From the NCBI RefSeq assembly GCF_023094165.1, contig NZ_JALMDK010000009.1:1-64000 (forward strand): a DNA stretch of 64,000 nucleotides. The letters run 5' to 3'. Shown here in pieces: positions 38,613 to 48,069 of this stretch. The stretch is from Crossiella sp. S99.2 (GTDB lineage Bacteria > Actinomycetota > Actinomycetes > Mycobacteriales > Pseudonocardiaceae). The first letter of the stretch is position 1. The number at the start of each line of letters is the position of its first letter. The notes beneath the pieces were generated by a model. It searched no databases, was not told the DNA's origin, and was given only the letters and a program-made list of their open reading frames with translations. The position numbers were made by a program, and so were the translations under genes.

Positions 38613-39569
38613 ATGTCCGAGGTACTGGTCCTCGTCGACCACGTGGACGGCGAGATCAAGAAGTCGACCTTCGAGCTGCTGACGGCCGCGCGCTCACTCG
38701 GTGAGCCCAGCGCAGTCGTGGTCGGTTCGCCCGGCACCGCCGCCAAGCTGAAGGAGTCCCTCGCGGGCCACGGCGCGGCCAAGGTGTACGTGGCCGAGTC
38801 CGAGGAGGCGGCCAGCGTGCTGCTCTCCCCGAAGGTCGCGGTGCTCGCCGAGCTGGCCGGCCGGGTCAGCCCGGCCGCGGTGCTGGTCTCGGCCACCATC
38901 GACGGCAAGGAGATCGCCGGCCGGCTGGCCATCCGGATCGGTTCGGGTGTGCTCACCGACGCGGTCGACGTGGCCGCCGACGGCACCGCCACCCAGTCCG
39001 TCTTCGGTGGCGCCTACACGGTGAAGTCCCAGGTCACCTCGGGGGTGCCGATCATCTCGGTGCGTCCGGGCGCGATCGAGGCCAGCCCGGCCGACGGCGC
39101 CGCCGCGGAGGAGGCCGTCACGGTCCCCGCCGCCGGTGACCGGGTCGCCCGCGTCACCGGCTCGGAGCCGGTGGTCGGCGGTGACCGCCCCGAGCTGTCC
39201 GAGGCATCCGTGGTCGTCTCCGGCGGCCGTGGCGTGGGCAGCGCGGAGAGCTTCGCCGTGGTCGAGCAGCTCGCGGACAGCCTGGGCGCCGCGGTCGGCG
39301 CTTCCCGGGCCGCCGTGGACTCCGGCTACTACCCGCACCAGTTCCAGGTCGGCCAGACCGGCAAGACGGTCGCCCCGCAGCTCTACATCGCGCTGGGCAT
39401 CTCCGGCGCGATCCAGCACCGCGCGGGCATGCAGACCTCGAAGACGATCGTCGCGGTCAACAAGGACACCGAGGCGCCCATCTTCGAGATCGCCGACTTC
39501 GGCATCGTCGGGGACCTGTTCAAGGTCGCCCCGCAGCTCACCGAGGAGATCGGCAAGCGCAAGGGCTGA
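38613..39569 (+). CDS. etfA: Electron transfer flavoprotein alpha subunit
   Basis: 318 aa. The C-terminal FAD domain is clear: VVSGGRGVGSAESFAVV, PQLYIALGISGAIQHRAGM and SKTIVAVNKDTEAPIFEIAD. The N-terminal half is the usual structural domain. GGGAGGAAG precedes the ATG. A strong hairpin terminator follows at 39611-39655. Confidence 0.97.
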   Translation: MSEVLVLVDHVDGEIKKSTFELLTAARSLGEPSAVVVGSPGTAAKLKESLAGHGAAKVYVAESEEAASVLLSPKVAVLAELAGRVSPAAVLVSATIDGKEIAGRLAIRIGSGVLTDAVDVAADGTATQSVFGGAYTVKSQVTSGVPIISVRPGAIEASPADGAAAEEAVTVPAAGDRVARVTGSEPVVGGDRPELSEASVVVSGGRGVGSAESFAVVEQLADSLGAAVGASRAAVDSGYYPHQFQVGQTGKTVAPQLYIALGISGAIQHRAGMQTSKTIVAVNKDTEAPIFEIADFGIVGDLFKVAPQLTEEIGKRKG

Positions 39570-39610
39570 GCACCTGTCGGGCACTTAGCCCGACCGGATG
39601 AAGTTGACCT

Positions 39611-39655
39611 CCGAGGGGGTTCCGGAGCCGGAAACGGCGTCCGGAACCCCCTCGG
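39611..39655 (+). terminator. etfA terminator with nested hairpin
   Basis: CCGAGGGGGTTCCGGA (39611-39626) pairs perfectly with TCCGGAACCCCCTCGG (39640-39655), 16 bp. Its loop is itself a GCCG-GAAA-CGGC stem with a GAAA tetraloop. No T-run follows. Confidence 0.85.
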
Positions 39656-39788
39656 TCGCGTCTCGCCAGCTCACGCGGGTTTAACACTCAGGGTCTCCCC
39701 GGAGGCGGCACAGGGTCTTCACCGATTTTCCACCGACGCGTCATCGAATGGACTTTCCTCGGGCCGAATGGGCGGGTACACCGAGTGC

Positions 39789-40670
39789 ATGACGCAGTCC
39801 AGACTGCTGGTCAGCACCGCCGCCAAGGGCGCGGACCTGTCCGATGACGCTCCGCGCTACTCCCTACTGGTGGCCAGGGACAGCGAGGAGGTGCGCGCCG
39901 CACAGCGGTTGCGCTACCGGGTTTTCGCCGAGGAGATGGGCGCCAACATCTCCTGTCGCACCGCCGGCGTCGACGAGGACTACTTCGACGAGTTCTGCGA
40001 CCACCTGGTGGTCCGGGACGACCGGAGCCAGGAGATCGTCGGCACCTACCGGATGCTGCCGCCGGAGCGGGCCGCCGCGGCCGGGCGCCTCTACTCCGAC
40101 ACCGAGTTCGAGCTGAGCGCGCTCAACCCGCTGCGGGACAGCCTGGTGGAGGCGGGACGCTCCTGCGTGCACCCGGACCACCGCACCGGGTCCGTGGTCG
40201 GGCTGGTGTGGGCGGGCATCGCCCGGTACATGCTGCTGTCCGGGCACTCCTGGCTGGCCGGCTGCGCCTCGGTGCCGCTGACCGACGGCGGGTCCTACGC
40301 GGCCAGCGTCTGGGACATCGTGCGCACCCGGCACTACGCGCCGGAGGAGTACCGGGTCACCCCGCGCAACCCGTGGGACCCCGACGGGGTGGAGCGCATC
40401 CCGCAGGCCACCCTGCCCGCGTTGCTCAAGGGCTACCTGCGGATCGGCGCCTGGGTGTGCGGACGACCGGCGCACGACCCGGAGTTCGGTGTCGCGGACA
40501 TGTACGTGCTGCTGTCCATGCAGCGGGTCGATCCGCGCTACCTGAACTTCCTGCTGGGCCCGGAATTCGCCCAGCTGCGCAACGGCCAGGGCGCGCTGCC
40601 GCCGGAACCGCGGACCGGGGCCACGCCTTCGGGTAGTGCTCAGCCGCCGGTCAGGCGCGGTTCCCCCTAG
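39789..40670 (+). CDS. GNAT-fold acyltransferase (Rv3027c / OlsB-like)
   Basis: 293 aa. Motifs LRYRVFAEEMGANI, HLVVRDDRSQEIVGTYRML and GRSCVHPDHRTGSVVGLVW are typical of the ornithine/N-acyl amino-acid synthase group of GNAT proteins. It may acylate an amino acid or other amine from an acyl carrier. The ATG at 39789 is preferred to one at 39768. The following PlsC-like gene (28 bp away) could add a second acyl chain, as OlsA follows OlsB in ornithine-lipid synthesis. That is inference; M. tuberculosis has the same pair. Confidence 0.85.
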   Translation: MTQSRLLVSTAAKGADLSDDAPRYSLLVARDSEEVRAAQRLRYRVFAEEMGANISCRTAGVDEDYFDEFCDHLVVRDDRSQEIVGTYRMLPPERAAAAGRLYSDTEFELSALNPLRDSLVEAGRSCVHPDHRTGSVVGLVWAGIARYMLLSGHSWLAGCASVPLTDGGSYAASVWDIVRTRHYAPEEYRVTPRNPWDPDGVERIPQATLPALLKGYLRIGAWVCGRPAHDPEFGVADMYVLLSMQRVDPRYLNFLLGPEFAQLRNGQGALPPEPRTGATPSGSAQPPVRRGSP

Positions 40671-40698
40671 GTTCAGCCGGACTGGTCACAGTGAAGCC

Positions 40699-41604
40699 AT
40701 GACCGCTGGTCCCGTAGAGGCAATGCACTCCTGGATGCCGCACTCGCCGTGCGGGGCCTGGTGCCTGCCGGCCGCGGACACCCTGCCGACGGTGTCCCCG
40801 GCCCGGCGCGCGCTGCGCCTGGTGACCCTGGCCGCGGTGGTCCTGACCGGACCGCTGTGCGCCCTGACCCTGTCCGTGCTCGGCCCCCGCGGCCGGGCGA
40901 CGGTGATCCGTGGCTGGTTCCGGATGGTGCTGGGCGCGCTCGGCGTGCGGCTGCGGGTGTACCGGCCGGGCGCGCTGAGCGTGGCCGAGGAACGGCGGCG
41001 GCCGCGGGACCGCGGCGTGCTGGTGGTGGGCAACCACAGCTCCTGGCTGGACATCGTGGCGCTCAACGCGTTGCAGCCGGTGCGCATGCTGGCCAAGGCC
41101 CAGGTCAGGGACTGGCCGCTGATCGGCGCGCTGGCCGCCCGCGCGGGCACCTTCTTCGTGGACCGGCCCAAGCTCTCCACGTTGCCGCGGACCGTGGCCG
41201 AGGTGGCGCAGGCGTTGCGCACCGGGTCGGCGATCGGCGTCTTCCCCGAGGGCACCACCTGGTGCGGGCAGGCCACCGGGCGCTGGCGGCACGCGGCGTT
41301 CCAGGCCGCGATCGACGCGGGCATGCCGGCCCGGCCGGTCGCGCTGCGCTTCGTCGTCGGCGACCGGATGACCACCGCCTCCGGCTTCCTCGGCGAGGAG
41401 ACCCTGCTGACCGCGCTGCTGCGCACGGCGGCCCTGCGCGGCCTGGTCGTGGAGGCTTCCGTGCTGCCGCTGATCACGCCGGAGGGCCACGACCGGCGCT
41501 CCATGGCGGACCTGGCCGAGGCCGCGGTGACCGGCGCGCTGGGACAGGCTCCGGCCCGGCGGCAGGTCGAGCACGGCAGGCCCGAGGTGCCCGTGGCGGC
41601 GTGA
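40699..41604 (+). CDS. PlsC-type lysophospholipid acyltransferase
   Basis: 301 aa. The NHxxxxD motif is in VVGNHSSWLDIVAL (about residues 112-125) and FPEGTT follows in IGVFPEGTTWCGQA. A hydrophobic segment (about 33-56, LRLVTLAAVVLTGPLCALT) anchors it. It transfers an acyl chain to a lysolipid. The pairing with the GNAT gene is noted above. The ATG at 40699 may be replaced by ATG 40723. Confidence 0.9.
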   Translation: MTAGPVEAMHSWMPHSPCGAWCLPAADTLPTVSPARRALRLVTLAAVVLTGPLCALTLSVLGPRGRATVIRGWFRMVLGALGVRLRVYRPGALSVAEERRRPRDRGVLVVGNHSSWLDIVALNALQPVRMLAKAQVRDWPLIGALAARAGTFFVDRPKLSTLPRTVAEVAQALRTGSAIGVFPEGTTWCGQATGRWRHAAFQAAIDAGMPARPVALRFVVGDRMTTASGFLGEETLLTALLRTAALRGLVVEASVLPLITPEGHDRRSMADLAEAAVTGALGQAPARRQVEHGRPEVPVAA

Positions 41605-41647
41605 CCTGCACCTTGAGAAAAGGGCTGGACCTCCACCGCACTGGAGC

Positions 41648-43048
41648 ATGCAGAGTGCTTGCGTGACCTCGACGACGAGTACCCGGCCCCCGTCCGCACT
41701 CTGGGCTCCCGACCGCCGGGCCACCACCACCGGCCTGCTGCTGCTGATCACCCTGGCCGCCTTCGAGGCGATGGGCCTGGGCACCGCGCTGCCCACGATC
41801 ATCAAAGACCTGGACGGCGCCTCGCTGTACTCCTGGCCGTTCACCGCGTTCCTGGCCGCCAGCGTCATCGGCAACGTCTTCGCCGGCCGGGTGTCCGACC
41901 GGGTCGGGCCGGTGCCGGGGATCGTCGCCGGGCCCGCCCTGTTCTTCATCGGACTCGTGGTCGCGGGCACCGCGGACACGATGACCCAGCTGCTCATCGG
42001 CCGGGCCTTCCAGGGCCTGGGCGCGGGCTCGCAGATCGTCGCGCTCTACGTCATGGTCGCCATCGTCTACCCGGAGCGGGACCGGCCCGCGGTCTTCGGC
42101 GCGCTGTCCGCGGCCTGGGTGGTGCCCGCGCTGGTCGGCCCGACCATCGCCGGGGTGCTGGTGCAGTACCTGCACTGGCGCTGGGTCTTCCTCGGCCTGG
42201 CCCCGTTCGTGCTGATCGGCGCGCTGCTGCTGGGCCCGACCCTGCGCGCGCTGCGGGCCAGGGAACGCGCCGACATCCCGGCCACGCCGCGCAAGTGGCT
42301 GCCGCTGGCCGCCTTCGCCGCCGGGGTCGGCCTGCCCGCGCTGACCTGGGCCAGCCAGCACCCGGAGTGGTCCTCGCTGCTCATCGCCGCGATCGGGCTG
42401 GCGCTGCTGGCGCCCGCACTGCGCCAGCTGCTGCCCAAGGGCACCCTGCTGGCCCGGCGCGGCCTGCCGGTGACCGTGCTGCTGCGCGGCATGCTCTCCG
42501 GCTCCTTCTTCGCCGTGGAGTCCTACCTGCCGCTGACCCTGACCTCGGTGCACCACTACTCGCCCGCCACCGCCGGCATCCCGCTCACCGTGGGCGCGCT
42601 GGGCTGGTCCGCGGCCTCGATGTGGCAGGGTCGCTACCCCGACATGCCCCGGCACCTGCTCATCCAGCGCGGATTCATCCTGATCGCGATCAGCCTGGCC
42701 GCCATGGTCTTCGTGGCGCCTGCCTGGGGACCGTCCTGGCTGGCCATCCCGCTGTGGCTGCTCGCGGGCTCCGGCATGGGCCTGGCCATGGCCAGCACCT
42801 CGGTCAAGGTGCTCGGCATGTCCGAACCCGGCGACCGCGGCTTCAACTCCGGCGCGTTGCAGATCTCCGACCTGCTGCTCCAGGCCACCTGCGTGGGCAT
42901 CGGCGGCGTCCTGCTCAACCTGCTCGGCTCCACCGCCGACCCGACCACCGCTGTGATCGTGCTCAACCTCCTGATGGCCGGGGTCGCCGCAATGGGGGCT
43001 TTCCTGTCAACCCGGTCTACCCTTGACGGTGGCAATGCTCGACCCTGA
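41648..43048 (+). CDS. MFS drug/solute exporter
   Basis: 466 aa with 12-14 hydrophobic segments. The MFS loop after TM2 is NVFAGRVSDRVGPVPG, and AFEAMGLGTALPTIIKDL in TM1 is typical of the DHA2-like multidrug group. The substrate is unknown. The start is ATG 41648 or GTG 41663. It is followed by the cysteine desulfurase gene 18 bp later. Confidence 0.92.
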   Translation: MQSACVTSTTSTRPPSALWAPDRRATTTGLLLLITLAAFEAMGLGTALPTIIKDLDGASLYSWPFTAFLAASVIGNVFAGRVSDRVGPVPGIVAGPALFFIGLVVAGTADTMTQLLIGRAFQGLGAGSQIVALYVMVAIVYPERDRPAVFGALSAAWVVPALVGPTIAGVLVQYLHWRWVFLGLAPFVLIGALLLGPTLRALRARERADIPATPRKWLPLAAFAAGVGLPALTWASQHPEWSSLLIAAIGLALLAPALRQLLPKGTLLARRGLPVTVLLRGMLSGSFFAVESYLPLTLTSVHHYSPATAGIPLTVGALGWSAASMWQGRYPDMPRHLLIQRGFILIAISLAAMVFVAPAWGPSWLAIPLWLLAGSGMGLAMASTSVKVLGMSEPGDRGFNSGALQISDLLLQATCVGIGGVLLNLLGSTADPTTAVIVLNLLMAGVAAMGAFLSTRSTLDGGNARP

Positions 43049-43066
43049 CAAGCAGGTCTTCGGCAG

Positions 43067-44293
43067 ATGAGCACATATCTCGACCACGCGGCGACCACCC
43101 CGATGTTCCCGGGAGCGGTCGCCGCGATGAGTGAGGCGTTGTCCGGACTGGGCAACGCCTCCTCGCTGCACTCCGCCGGCCGTCGCGCGCGCAGGCTCCT
43201 GGAGGAGGCGCGCGAGGACATCGCCGCCGCCTTCGGCGCCCGGCCGTCCGAACTGCTGTTCACCGGCGGCGGCACCGAGAGCGACAACCTGGCGGTCAAG
43301 GGCATCTACTGGGCCCGCCGCCAGGCCGATCCGCGCCGCCGCCGGGTGCTCGTCTCCGCGGTCGAACACCACGCCGTACTGGATGCCGCCGAGTGGCTGG
43401 CCACGCACGAGGGCGCCGAGATCACCTGGCTGGAGGCCGACCGCACCGGCCGGATCCGGCAGGAGACCCTCGAAGCCGCGATCGGGACCGATCCGGACAG
43501 CGTGGCGCTGGTCAGCGTGATGCTGGCCAACAACGAGGTCGGCACGGTCAACCCGATCCGCACCCTGGCCGGGATCGCGCACCGGCACGGCATCCCGCTG
43601 CACAGCGACGCGGTGCAGGCCGCCGGGGTGCTGCCGGTGGACTTCGCCGCGCTCGGCGCGGACGCGCTCACCCTCACCGGGCACAAGTTCGGCGGCCCCT
43701 ACGGCATCGGCCTGCTGCTGCTGAGCCGGGACACCGCCTGCACCCCGCTGCTGCACGGCGGCGGCCAGGAGCGCGAGGTCCGCTCCGGCACCCTGGACGT
43801 GCCAGCCGTGCTCGGCCTGGCCGCCGCGGCCCGGCAGGTCGCCGCCGAACGCGAACAGCGCGCCGCCGAACTCCTCGGACTGCGCGCCGAACTGGCCGCC
43901 GCGGTGCTGGCCGCGGTGCCCGACGCGGTGCTCAACGGGGACAGCTTCGAGTCCACTGTGGACGGTATGCCGGGTCGGCTGCCCGGCAACGCGCACTTCA
44001 CCTTCCCCGGCTGCGAGGGCGACAGCCTGCTGATGCTGCTGGACGCCAAGGGCATCGAATGCTCCACCGGCTCTGCCTGCACCGCGGGCGTTGCCCAGCC
44101 CAGTCACGTGCTGCTGGCCATGGGCGCGGATCCGGCCGGGGCCCGCGGCTCGCTGCGGTTCTCCCTCGGCCACACCTCGACCGCCGCCGACATCGCCGCG
44201 CTGGGCGCCGCGATCGGACCGGCGGTGGCGCGGGCCCGCAGCGCCGGACTGGCGGGCCTGCGGCGTTCGGTCCGACCCCCGGCAGGAGTCTGA
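43067..44293 (+). CDS. iscS: Cysteine desulfurase (class V aminotransferase)
   Basis: 408 aa. It removes sulfur from cysteine to give a persulfide for iron-sulfur clusters and tRNA thiolation. N-terminal YLDHAATTPMFPGA, PLP Lys in LTGHKFGGPYGIG and active Cys in CSTGSACTAGVAQPS are present. It is 1 bp from mnmA, the tRNA thiolase it would feed. The M. tuberculosis equivalent is Rv3025c. Confidence 0.96.
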   Translation: MSTYLDHAATTPMFPGAVAAMSEALSGLGNASSLHSAGRRARRLLEEAREDIAAAFGARPSELLFTGGGTESDNLAVKGIYWARRQADPRRRRVLVSAVEHHAVLDAAEWLATHEGAEITWLEADRTGRIRQETLEAAIGTDPDSVALVSVMLANNEVGTVNPIRTLAGIAHRHGIPLHSDAVQAAGVLPVDFAALGADALTLTGHKFGGPYGIGLLLLSRDTACTPLLHGGGQEREVRSGTLDVPAVLGLAAAARQVAAEREQRAAELLGLRAELAAAVLAAVPDAVLNGDSFESTVDGMPGRLPGNAHFTFPGCEGDSLLMLLDAKGIECSTGSACTAGVAQPSHVLLAMGADPAGARGSLRFSLGHTSTAADIAALGAAIGPAVARARSAGLAGLRRSVRPPAGV

Positions 44294-44294
44294 G

Positions 44295-45392
44295 ATGACG
44301 ATGCGAGTGCTGGCCGCGATGAGCGGCGGGGTCGACTCGGCGGTGGCCGCCGCGCGCGCGGTCGAGGCCGGTCACGAGGTGACCGGCGTGCACCTGGCGC
44401 TGTCGGCCAAGCCCGGCACGCTGCGCACCGGCTCCCGCGGCTGCTGCACCATCGAGGACTCCCACGACGCCCGCCGCGCCGCGGACGTGCTCGGCATCCC
44501 GTTCTACATCTGGGACTTCGCCGAACGCTTCACCGAGGACGTGATCGAGGACTTCGTCGCCGAGTACGCGGCGGGCCGCACGCCCAACCCCTGCCTGCGC
44601 TGCAACGAGAAGATCAAGTTCGCCGCGTTGCTGGACAAGGCGATCGCGCTCGGTTTCGACGCGGTGGCCACCGGCCACTACGCCCGGCTGGCCCAGCTCG
44701 ACGGCTGCCCCGAACTGCGCCGCAGCGCCGATGTGGACAAGGACCAGTCCTACGTGCTGGCCTCGCTCACCCCCGAGCAGCTCAGCCACGCCATGTTCCC
44801 GCTCGGCGGCTCCACCAAGACCGCGGTGCGCGCCGAGGCCGAGGAGCGTGGCCTGTCCGTGGCCAACAAGCCGGACAGCCACGACATCTGCTTCATCCCC
44901 GACGGCGACACCCGCAAGTTCCTGCGCAACAAGCTCGGCGCCCAGCCGGGCGAGCTGGTCGACGACGAGACCGGCGAGGTGCTCGGCGGGCACGAGGGCG
45001 TGCACGGCTTCACCATCGGCCAGCGGCACGGGCTCGGCCTGGACCGGCCCGCGCCGGACGGCCGCCCGCGCTACGTGCTGTCCCTGGAACCGGTCTCCGG
45101 CACCGTCCGGGTCGGCAGCCGGGAACGCCTCCAGGTCACCGAACTCGTCGGCGACCGGATGATCTGGCCCTCCGGCGTGCCCCTGGACGGTCCGGTGGAG
45201 TGCGTGGTGCAGGTGCGCGCGCACGGCGGCATCGCGGGCGCGGTGGCCCAGCTGCGCGGCGACCAGCTCGTGGTCAGCCTGCGCGAGCCGCTCGGCGGCG
45301 TCGCCCCCGGCCAGGGCCTGGTGCTCTACCGCCAAGACGCGGCCGCCGGTGACCTGGTGCTGGGCGCGGCCACCATCACTCGGACGCGCTGA
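44295..45392 (+). CDS. mnmA: tRNA-specific 2-thiouridylase
   Basis: 365 aa. It makes 2-thiouridine at position 34 of Glu, Gln and Lys tRNAs. The ATP pyrophosphatase P-loop AAMSGGVDSAVAA, the first catalytic Cys in NPCLRCNEKIKF and the second in SHDICFIPDGD are intact. The ATG at 44295 may be replaced by 44301. Its 3' end overlaps the SemiSWEET gene on the other strand by 17 bp. Confidence 0.97.
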   Translation: MTMRVLAAMSGGVDSAVAAARAVEAGHEVTGVHLALSAKPGTLRTGSRGCCTIEDSHDARRAADVLGIPFYIWDFAERFTEDVIEDFVAEYAAGRTPNPCLRCNEKIKFAALLDKAIALGFDAVATGHYARLAQLDGCPELRRSADVDKDQSYVLASLTPEQLSHAMFPLGGSTKTAVRAEAEERGLSVANKPDSHDICFIPDGDTRKFLRNKLGAQPGELVDDETGEVLGGHEGVHGFTIGQRHGLGLDRPAPDGRPRYVLSLEPVSGTVRVGSRERLQVTELVGDRMIWPSGVPLDGPVECVVQVRAHGGIAGAVAQLRGDQLVVSLREPLGGVAPGQGLVLYRQDAAAGDLVLGAATITRTR

Positions 45393-45654
45393 CCAGTGTT
45401 TTCCCCAGTTCGGTGCGCAGCTTGACCGCGACCAGCACCGAGATCAGCACCAGCGTGGTGGCGTTGGTCGTGATGATCACCGGGTCGGTCCTGGCGATGC
45501 CGTAGAGCACCCAGGCGAGCACGCCGAGGCCGAGCGCGACCAGGTACACCCAGGAGAAATCGCGCGCGCTCCGGCGCCGCAGGCAGCGCAGCACCTGCGG
45601 CAGCCAGCAGGCCGTGGTCAGCAGACCCGCTAACGAACCAATCACTGTGATCAC
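45376..45654 (-). CDS. SemiSWEET-type PQ-loop sugar transporter
   Basis: 92 aa, three hydrophobic segments. The PQ-loop CWLPQVLRCLRRRSARDFSW follows the first helix. Homologues dimerise to form a sugar pore, but substrate and direction cannot be inferred here. It overlaps the mnmA 3' end by 17 bp on the opposite strand. Confidence 0.9.
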   Translation of the reverse strand: MITVIGSLAGLLTTACWLPQVLRCLRRRSARDFSWVYLVALGLGVLAWVLYGIARTDPVIITTNATTLVLISVLVAVKLRTELGKTLVSASE

Positions 45655-45726
45655 CTAGATACCCCCTGTCACCAGTGCGGATTTTATTCTCAAGCAGAAC
45701 AAAGTGAGCGTGGCAGGCTTAGGGGT

Positions 45727-46899
45727 GTGAGCACAACCCCGTTCACCGAGCCCGCGCCGCAGCGGCTGCTGTCGCTGGTGCACCGGCACGGCCCGCTGAC
45801 CAGAGCGGAGATCGGCCGCCGGCTGGATCTGGCGCGCAGCGCGACCGGGGTGGCGATCACCGGGTTGGAGCAGCTCGGCCTGATCCAGTGCGGCCCGCCG
45901 GCGGAGTCACCGCGCCGCCTGGGCCGTCCCTCGCCGCAGGTGTCGGTCCAGCCGCGACCGCGAGTGCTGGCCGCCCAGGTCCGCCCGCGTTCGCTCACCA
46001 TCGCCGCGGTCGGCCTCGGCCGTGCCATCACCGACCGGACCGAGATCGCCCTGCCGCCGCGGGCCCGCACCCCCGAGGCGGTGGCCGACCGGATCGCCGA
46101 GCTGGCCGCCCCGCTGCTGCGCCGCCACCCCGGCCTGACCGGCCTGGGGATCGCGGTGCCCGCGGTCCTGGACGCTCAGCGCGGCCAGATCCACACCGCC
46201 TTCCACCTGGGCTGGCGGGACGTCCCGTTCTCCCCGCTGCTCGCCGAGCGCCTGCCCGGCCTGGCGTTGTTCCCGTGCAACGACGGCCACCTGGCCGCCC
46301 TCGCGGAAAGCAGGCACGGCGCGGCCCAGGAGGCCAGGGTGGCCGTGGTGCTGTGCGGGGAGGAGATCGGCATCGGCGGCGGCCTCATCCAGCACGGCGT
46401 CCCGTTCAGCGGCAGCGCGGGGCACGCCCTGGCCGCCGGTCACCTCCAGCTGGGCTCGGCCACCCCGGCCGACTGCCCCTGCGGCGCGACCGCCTGCTTC
46501 GAGACCCAGGCCGACGCCCGCGCCCTGCTGGACCGGGCCGGGATCCCCTTCGCCACCGCCGCCGACCCGCGGGCGGCACTGGCCGCGGTGCTGGCCGATC
46601 CCGGCGCGGCCGCGGCCGTGCACACCACCGCGGCCCGGCTGGGCGAGGGCCTGGCCGTGCTGGTGACCCTGCTGAACCCGGACCTGGTGGTGCTGACCGG
46701 CCAGCTCGCCGCGATCCACGCCGCCCCCGGCGCGCACCAGCAGGTCCGCACCGCGATGGAAACCAGCCACGTGGCCCGGCTCAACCCGGTCCAGTTGATC
46801 AACGGCGCGCTGCCCGACCCGATCCTGCTCGGCGCGGCCGAACTCGCCCTCGCCCCCCTCCTGTCCGCCCCCAGAACCGCCACAACCGCAACCGGCTAA
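45727..46899 (+). CDS. ROK-family regulator/kinase with N-terminal HTH
   Basis: 390 aa. An N-terminal winged HTH (LTRAEIGRRLDLARSATGVAI) precedes the ROK fold, with FPCNDGHLAALAES in place of the common NDAN block and zinc motif CPCGATACFETQ. Many such proteins repress sugar genes. Kinase competence is uncertain because the NDxN site is altered. It converges on the PLP lyase gene through a repeat. Confidence 0.9.
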   Translation: MSTTPFTEPAPQRLLSLVHRHGPLTRAEIGRRLDLARSATGVAITGLEQLGLIQCGPPAESPRRLGRPSPQVSVQPRPRVLAAQVRPRSLTIAAVGLGRAITDRTEIALPPRARTPEAVADRIAELAAPLLRRHPGLTGLGIAVPAVLDAQRGQIHTAFHLGWRDVPFSPLLAERLPGLALFPCNDGHLAALAESRHGAAQEARVAVVLCGEEIGIGGGLIQHGVPFSGSAGHALAAGHLQLGSATPADCPCGATACFETQADARALLDRAGIPFATAADPRAALAAVLADPGAAAAVHTTAARLGEGLAVLVTLLNPDLVVLTGQLAAIHAAPGAHQQVRTAMETSHVARLNPVQLINGALPDPILLGAAELALAPLLSAPRTATTATG

Positions 46900-46908
46900 C
46901 CCCCACCC

Positions 46909-47084
46909 CGTGTTGGCCGTTGTCGCACGCCAAGTTGGCCAAACTCGTACGCCGAGTTGGCCCAGCTGGTACGCCGAGTTGGCCCAACTCGCCGCCCGCG
47001 CCCACTTGGGCAAACCGGGCGTACGAGTTTGGCCAAGCAGGCGTACCAGTTGGCCCAACTCGGTGTACGACAACGGCCAACACG
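46909..47084. repeat. Intergenic hairpin repeat, copy B, with 17-bp inverted ends
   Basis: The 176-bp element is bounded by CGTGTTGGCCGTTGTCG (46909-46925) and its exact complement (47068-47084). Inside are several GAGTTGGCCCAACTCGTACGCC-like words, so it can fold into one large hairpin. It fills the convergent gap between the ROK and PLP-lyase genes. The same word set occurs at 23770-23845 and 56591-56643. Confidence 0.85.
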
Positions 47085-47090
47085 CCGGCG

Positions 47091-47996
47091 TCAGGACTCC
47101 GGGGTCCAGTCGGTGTTGGCGCCGCACAGGACCACGCACGGGTGCTCGGCGGCGACCTCGTCCTTGAGCCACAGCGCGAACGGGACCGCGGCCGCGGGCT
47201 CCACGGCGAGCCGGAACTCGTCCCAGAGCCGGTCCCGCGCGGCCAGCAGCTCCGCGTCGGACACCAGGTGCGATTCCACCCCGGACGCGCGCAGGATCGC
47301 GTAGGTCAGGTCGCCGGCCTGGGCCGCGCCCAGCGCGGACATCGCCACCGAGTCCACCTCGGTGTGCACCGGCTGCCCGGCCGCCAGGGCCGCGTGCAGG
47401 CAGTGGCAGCCCTCGGGCTCCACCGCGATGATCCGCCGCCCGGCACCCAGCGCGAGTCCCGCGGCCAGCCCGCCGCCGCCGCCGACCGCGACGAAGAGCG
47501 CGTCCACCTCGGGCGCGTCCGCGACGATCTCCAGCCCGACCGTGCCCTGCCCGGCGATCACCGCCGGATCGTCGTAGGCCGAGACGTACAGGCCGCCCGG
47601 CTCGCCGCCCTCCAACCGGGCCGCGCGGTTGGCCTCCGGATAGGTCTCGTGCCGGACCACCTCGGCCCCGGTCTCCTTGATCCGCCGGACTTTGCTCTCC
47701 GCGGCGAACACCGGCACGTGCACCCGGGTCGGCAGGTCCAGCAGCCGGGCCGCGGTGCCCACCGCGTACCCGTGGTTGCCGCCGCTGACCGTGGCCACCC
47801 GCTCCGGTCGCGGACCGCTGAGCAGCGCGTTCGTCGCGCCACGCAGTTTGAACGAGCCGGTGAGCTGGAGCTGCTCCAGCTTGAGCCACAGCGGCCTGCC
47901 GTCCACCGTCACGCGCAGCATCGGCGTGCGCCGGACGTACGGGGCGATCCGCTCGGCCGCGCTGGCCACGTCCGCCGGGGTCGGGAGTCGAGTCAT
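47091..47996 (-). CDS. PLP-dependent threonine/serine dehydratase family
   Basis: 301 aa. The PLP Lys is in LTGSFKLRGATNAL; SGGNHGYAVGTAARL and FVAVGGGGGLAAGLAL complete the cofactor site. It is likely an amino-acid or hydroxyamino-acid lyase. No C-terminal ACT domain is present, as in catabolic or serine-racemase-like members. The ATG at 47996 is preferred. It is divergent from a LysR gene by 73 bp, which may control it. Confidence 0.88.
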   Translation of the reverse strand: MTRLPTPADVASAAERIAPYVRRTPMLRVTVDGRPLWLKLEQLQLTGSFKLRGATNALLSGPRPERVATVSGGNHGYAVGTAARLLDLPTRVHVPVFAAESKVRRIKETGAEVVRHETYPEANRAARLEGGEPGGLYVSAYDDPAVIAGQGTVGLEIVADAPEVDALFVAVGGGGGLAAGLALGAGRRIIAVEPEGCHCLHAALAAGQPVHTEVDSVAMSALGAAQAGDLTYAILRASGVESHLVSDAELLAARDRLWDEFRLAVEPAAAVPFALWLKDEVAAEHPCVVLCGANTDWTPES

Positions 47997-48069
47997 GGCC
48001 TCAGCCTGCCCCCGCCCGGACTTCAGCAAAAGCGATGTCTGCTCGGGGGTTTGTAGCGATACTTAAGGC

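Noticed and set aside
46910..47167. Coding ORF on either strand of the 46.9-47.1 kb repeat
   Set aside because: Both strands read alike because of the inverted repeat; no homology-like composition and no ribosome site.
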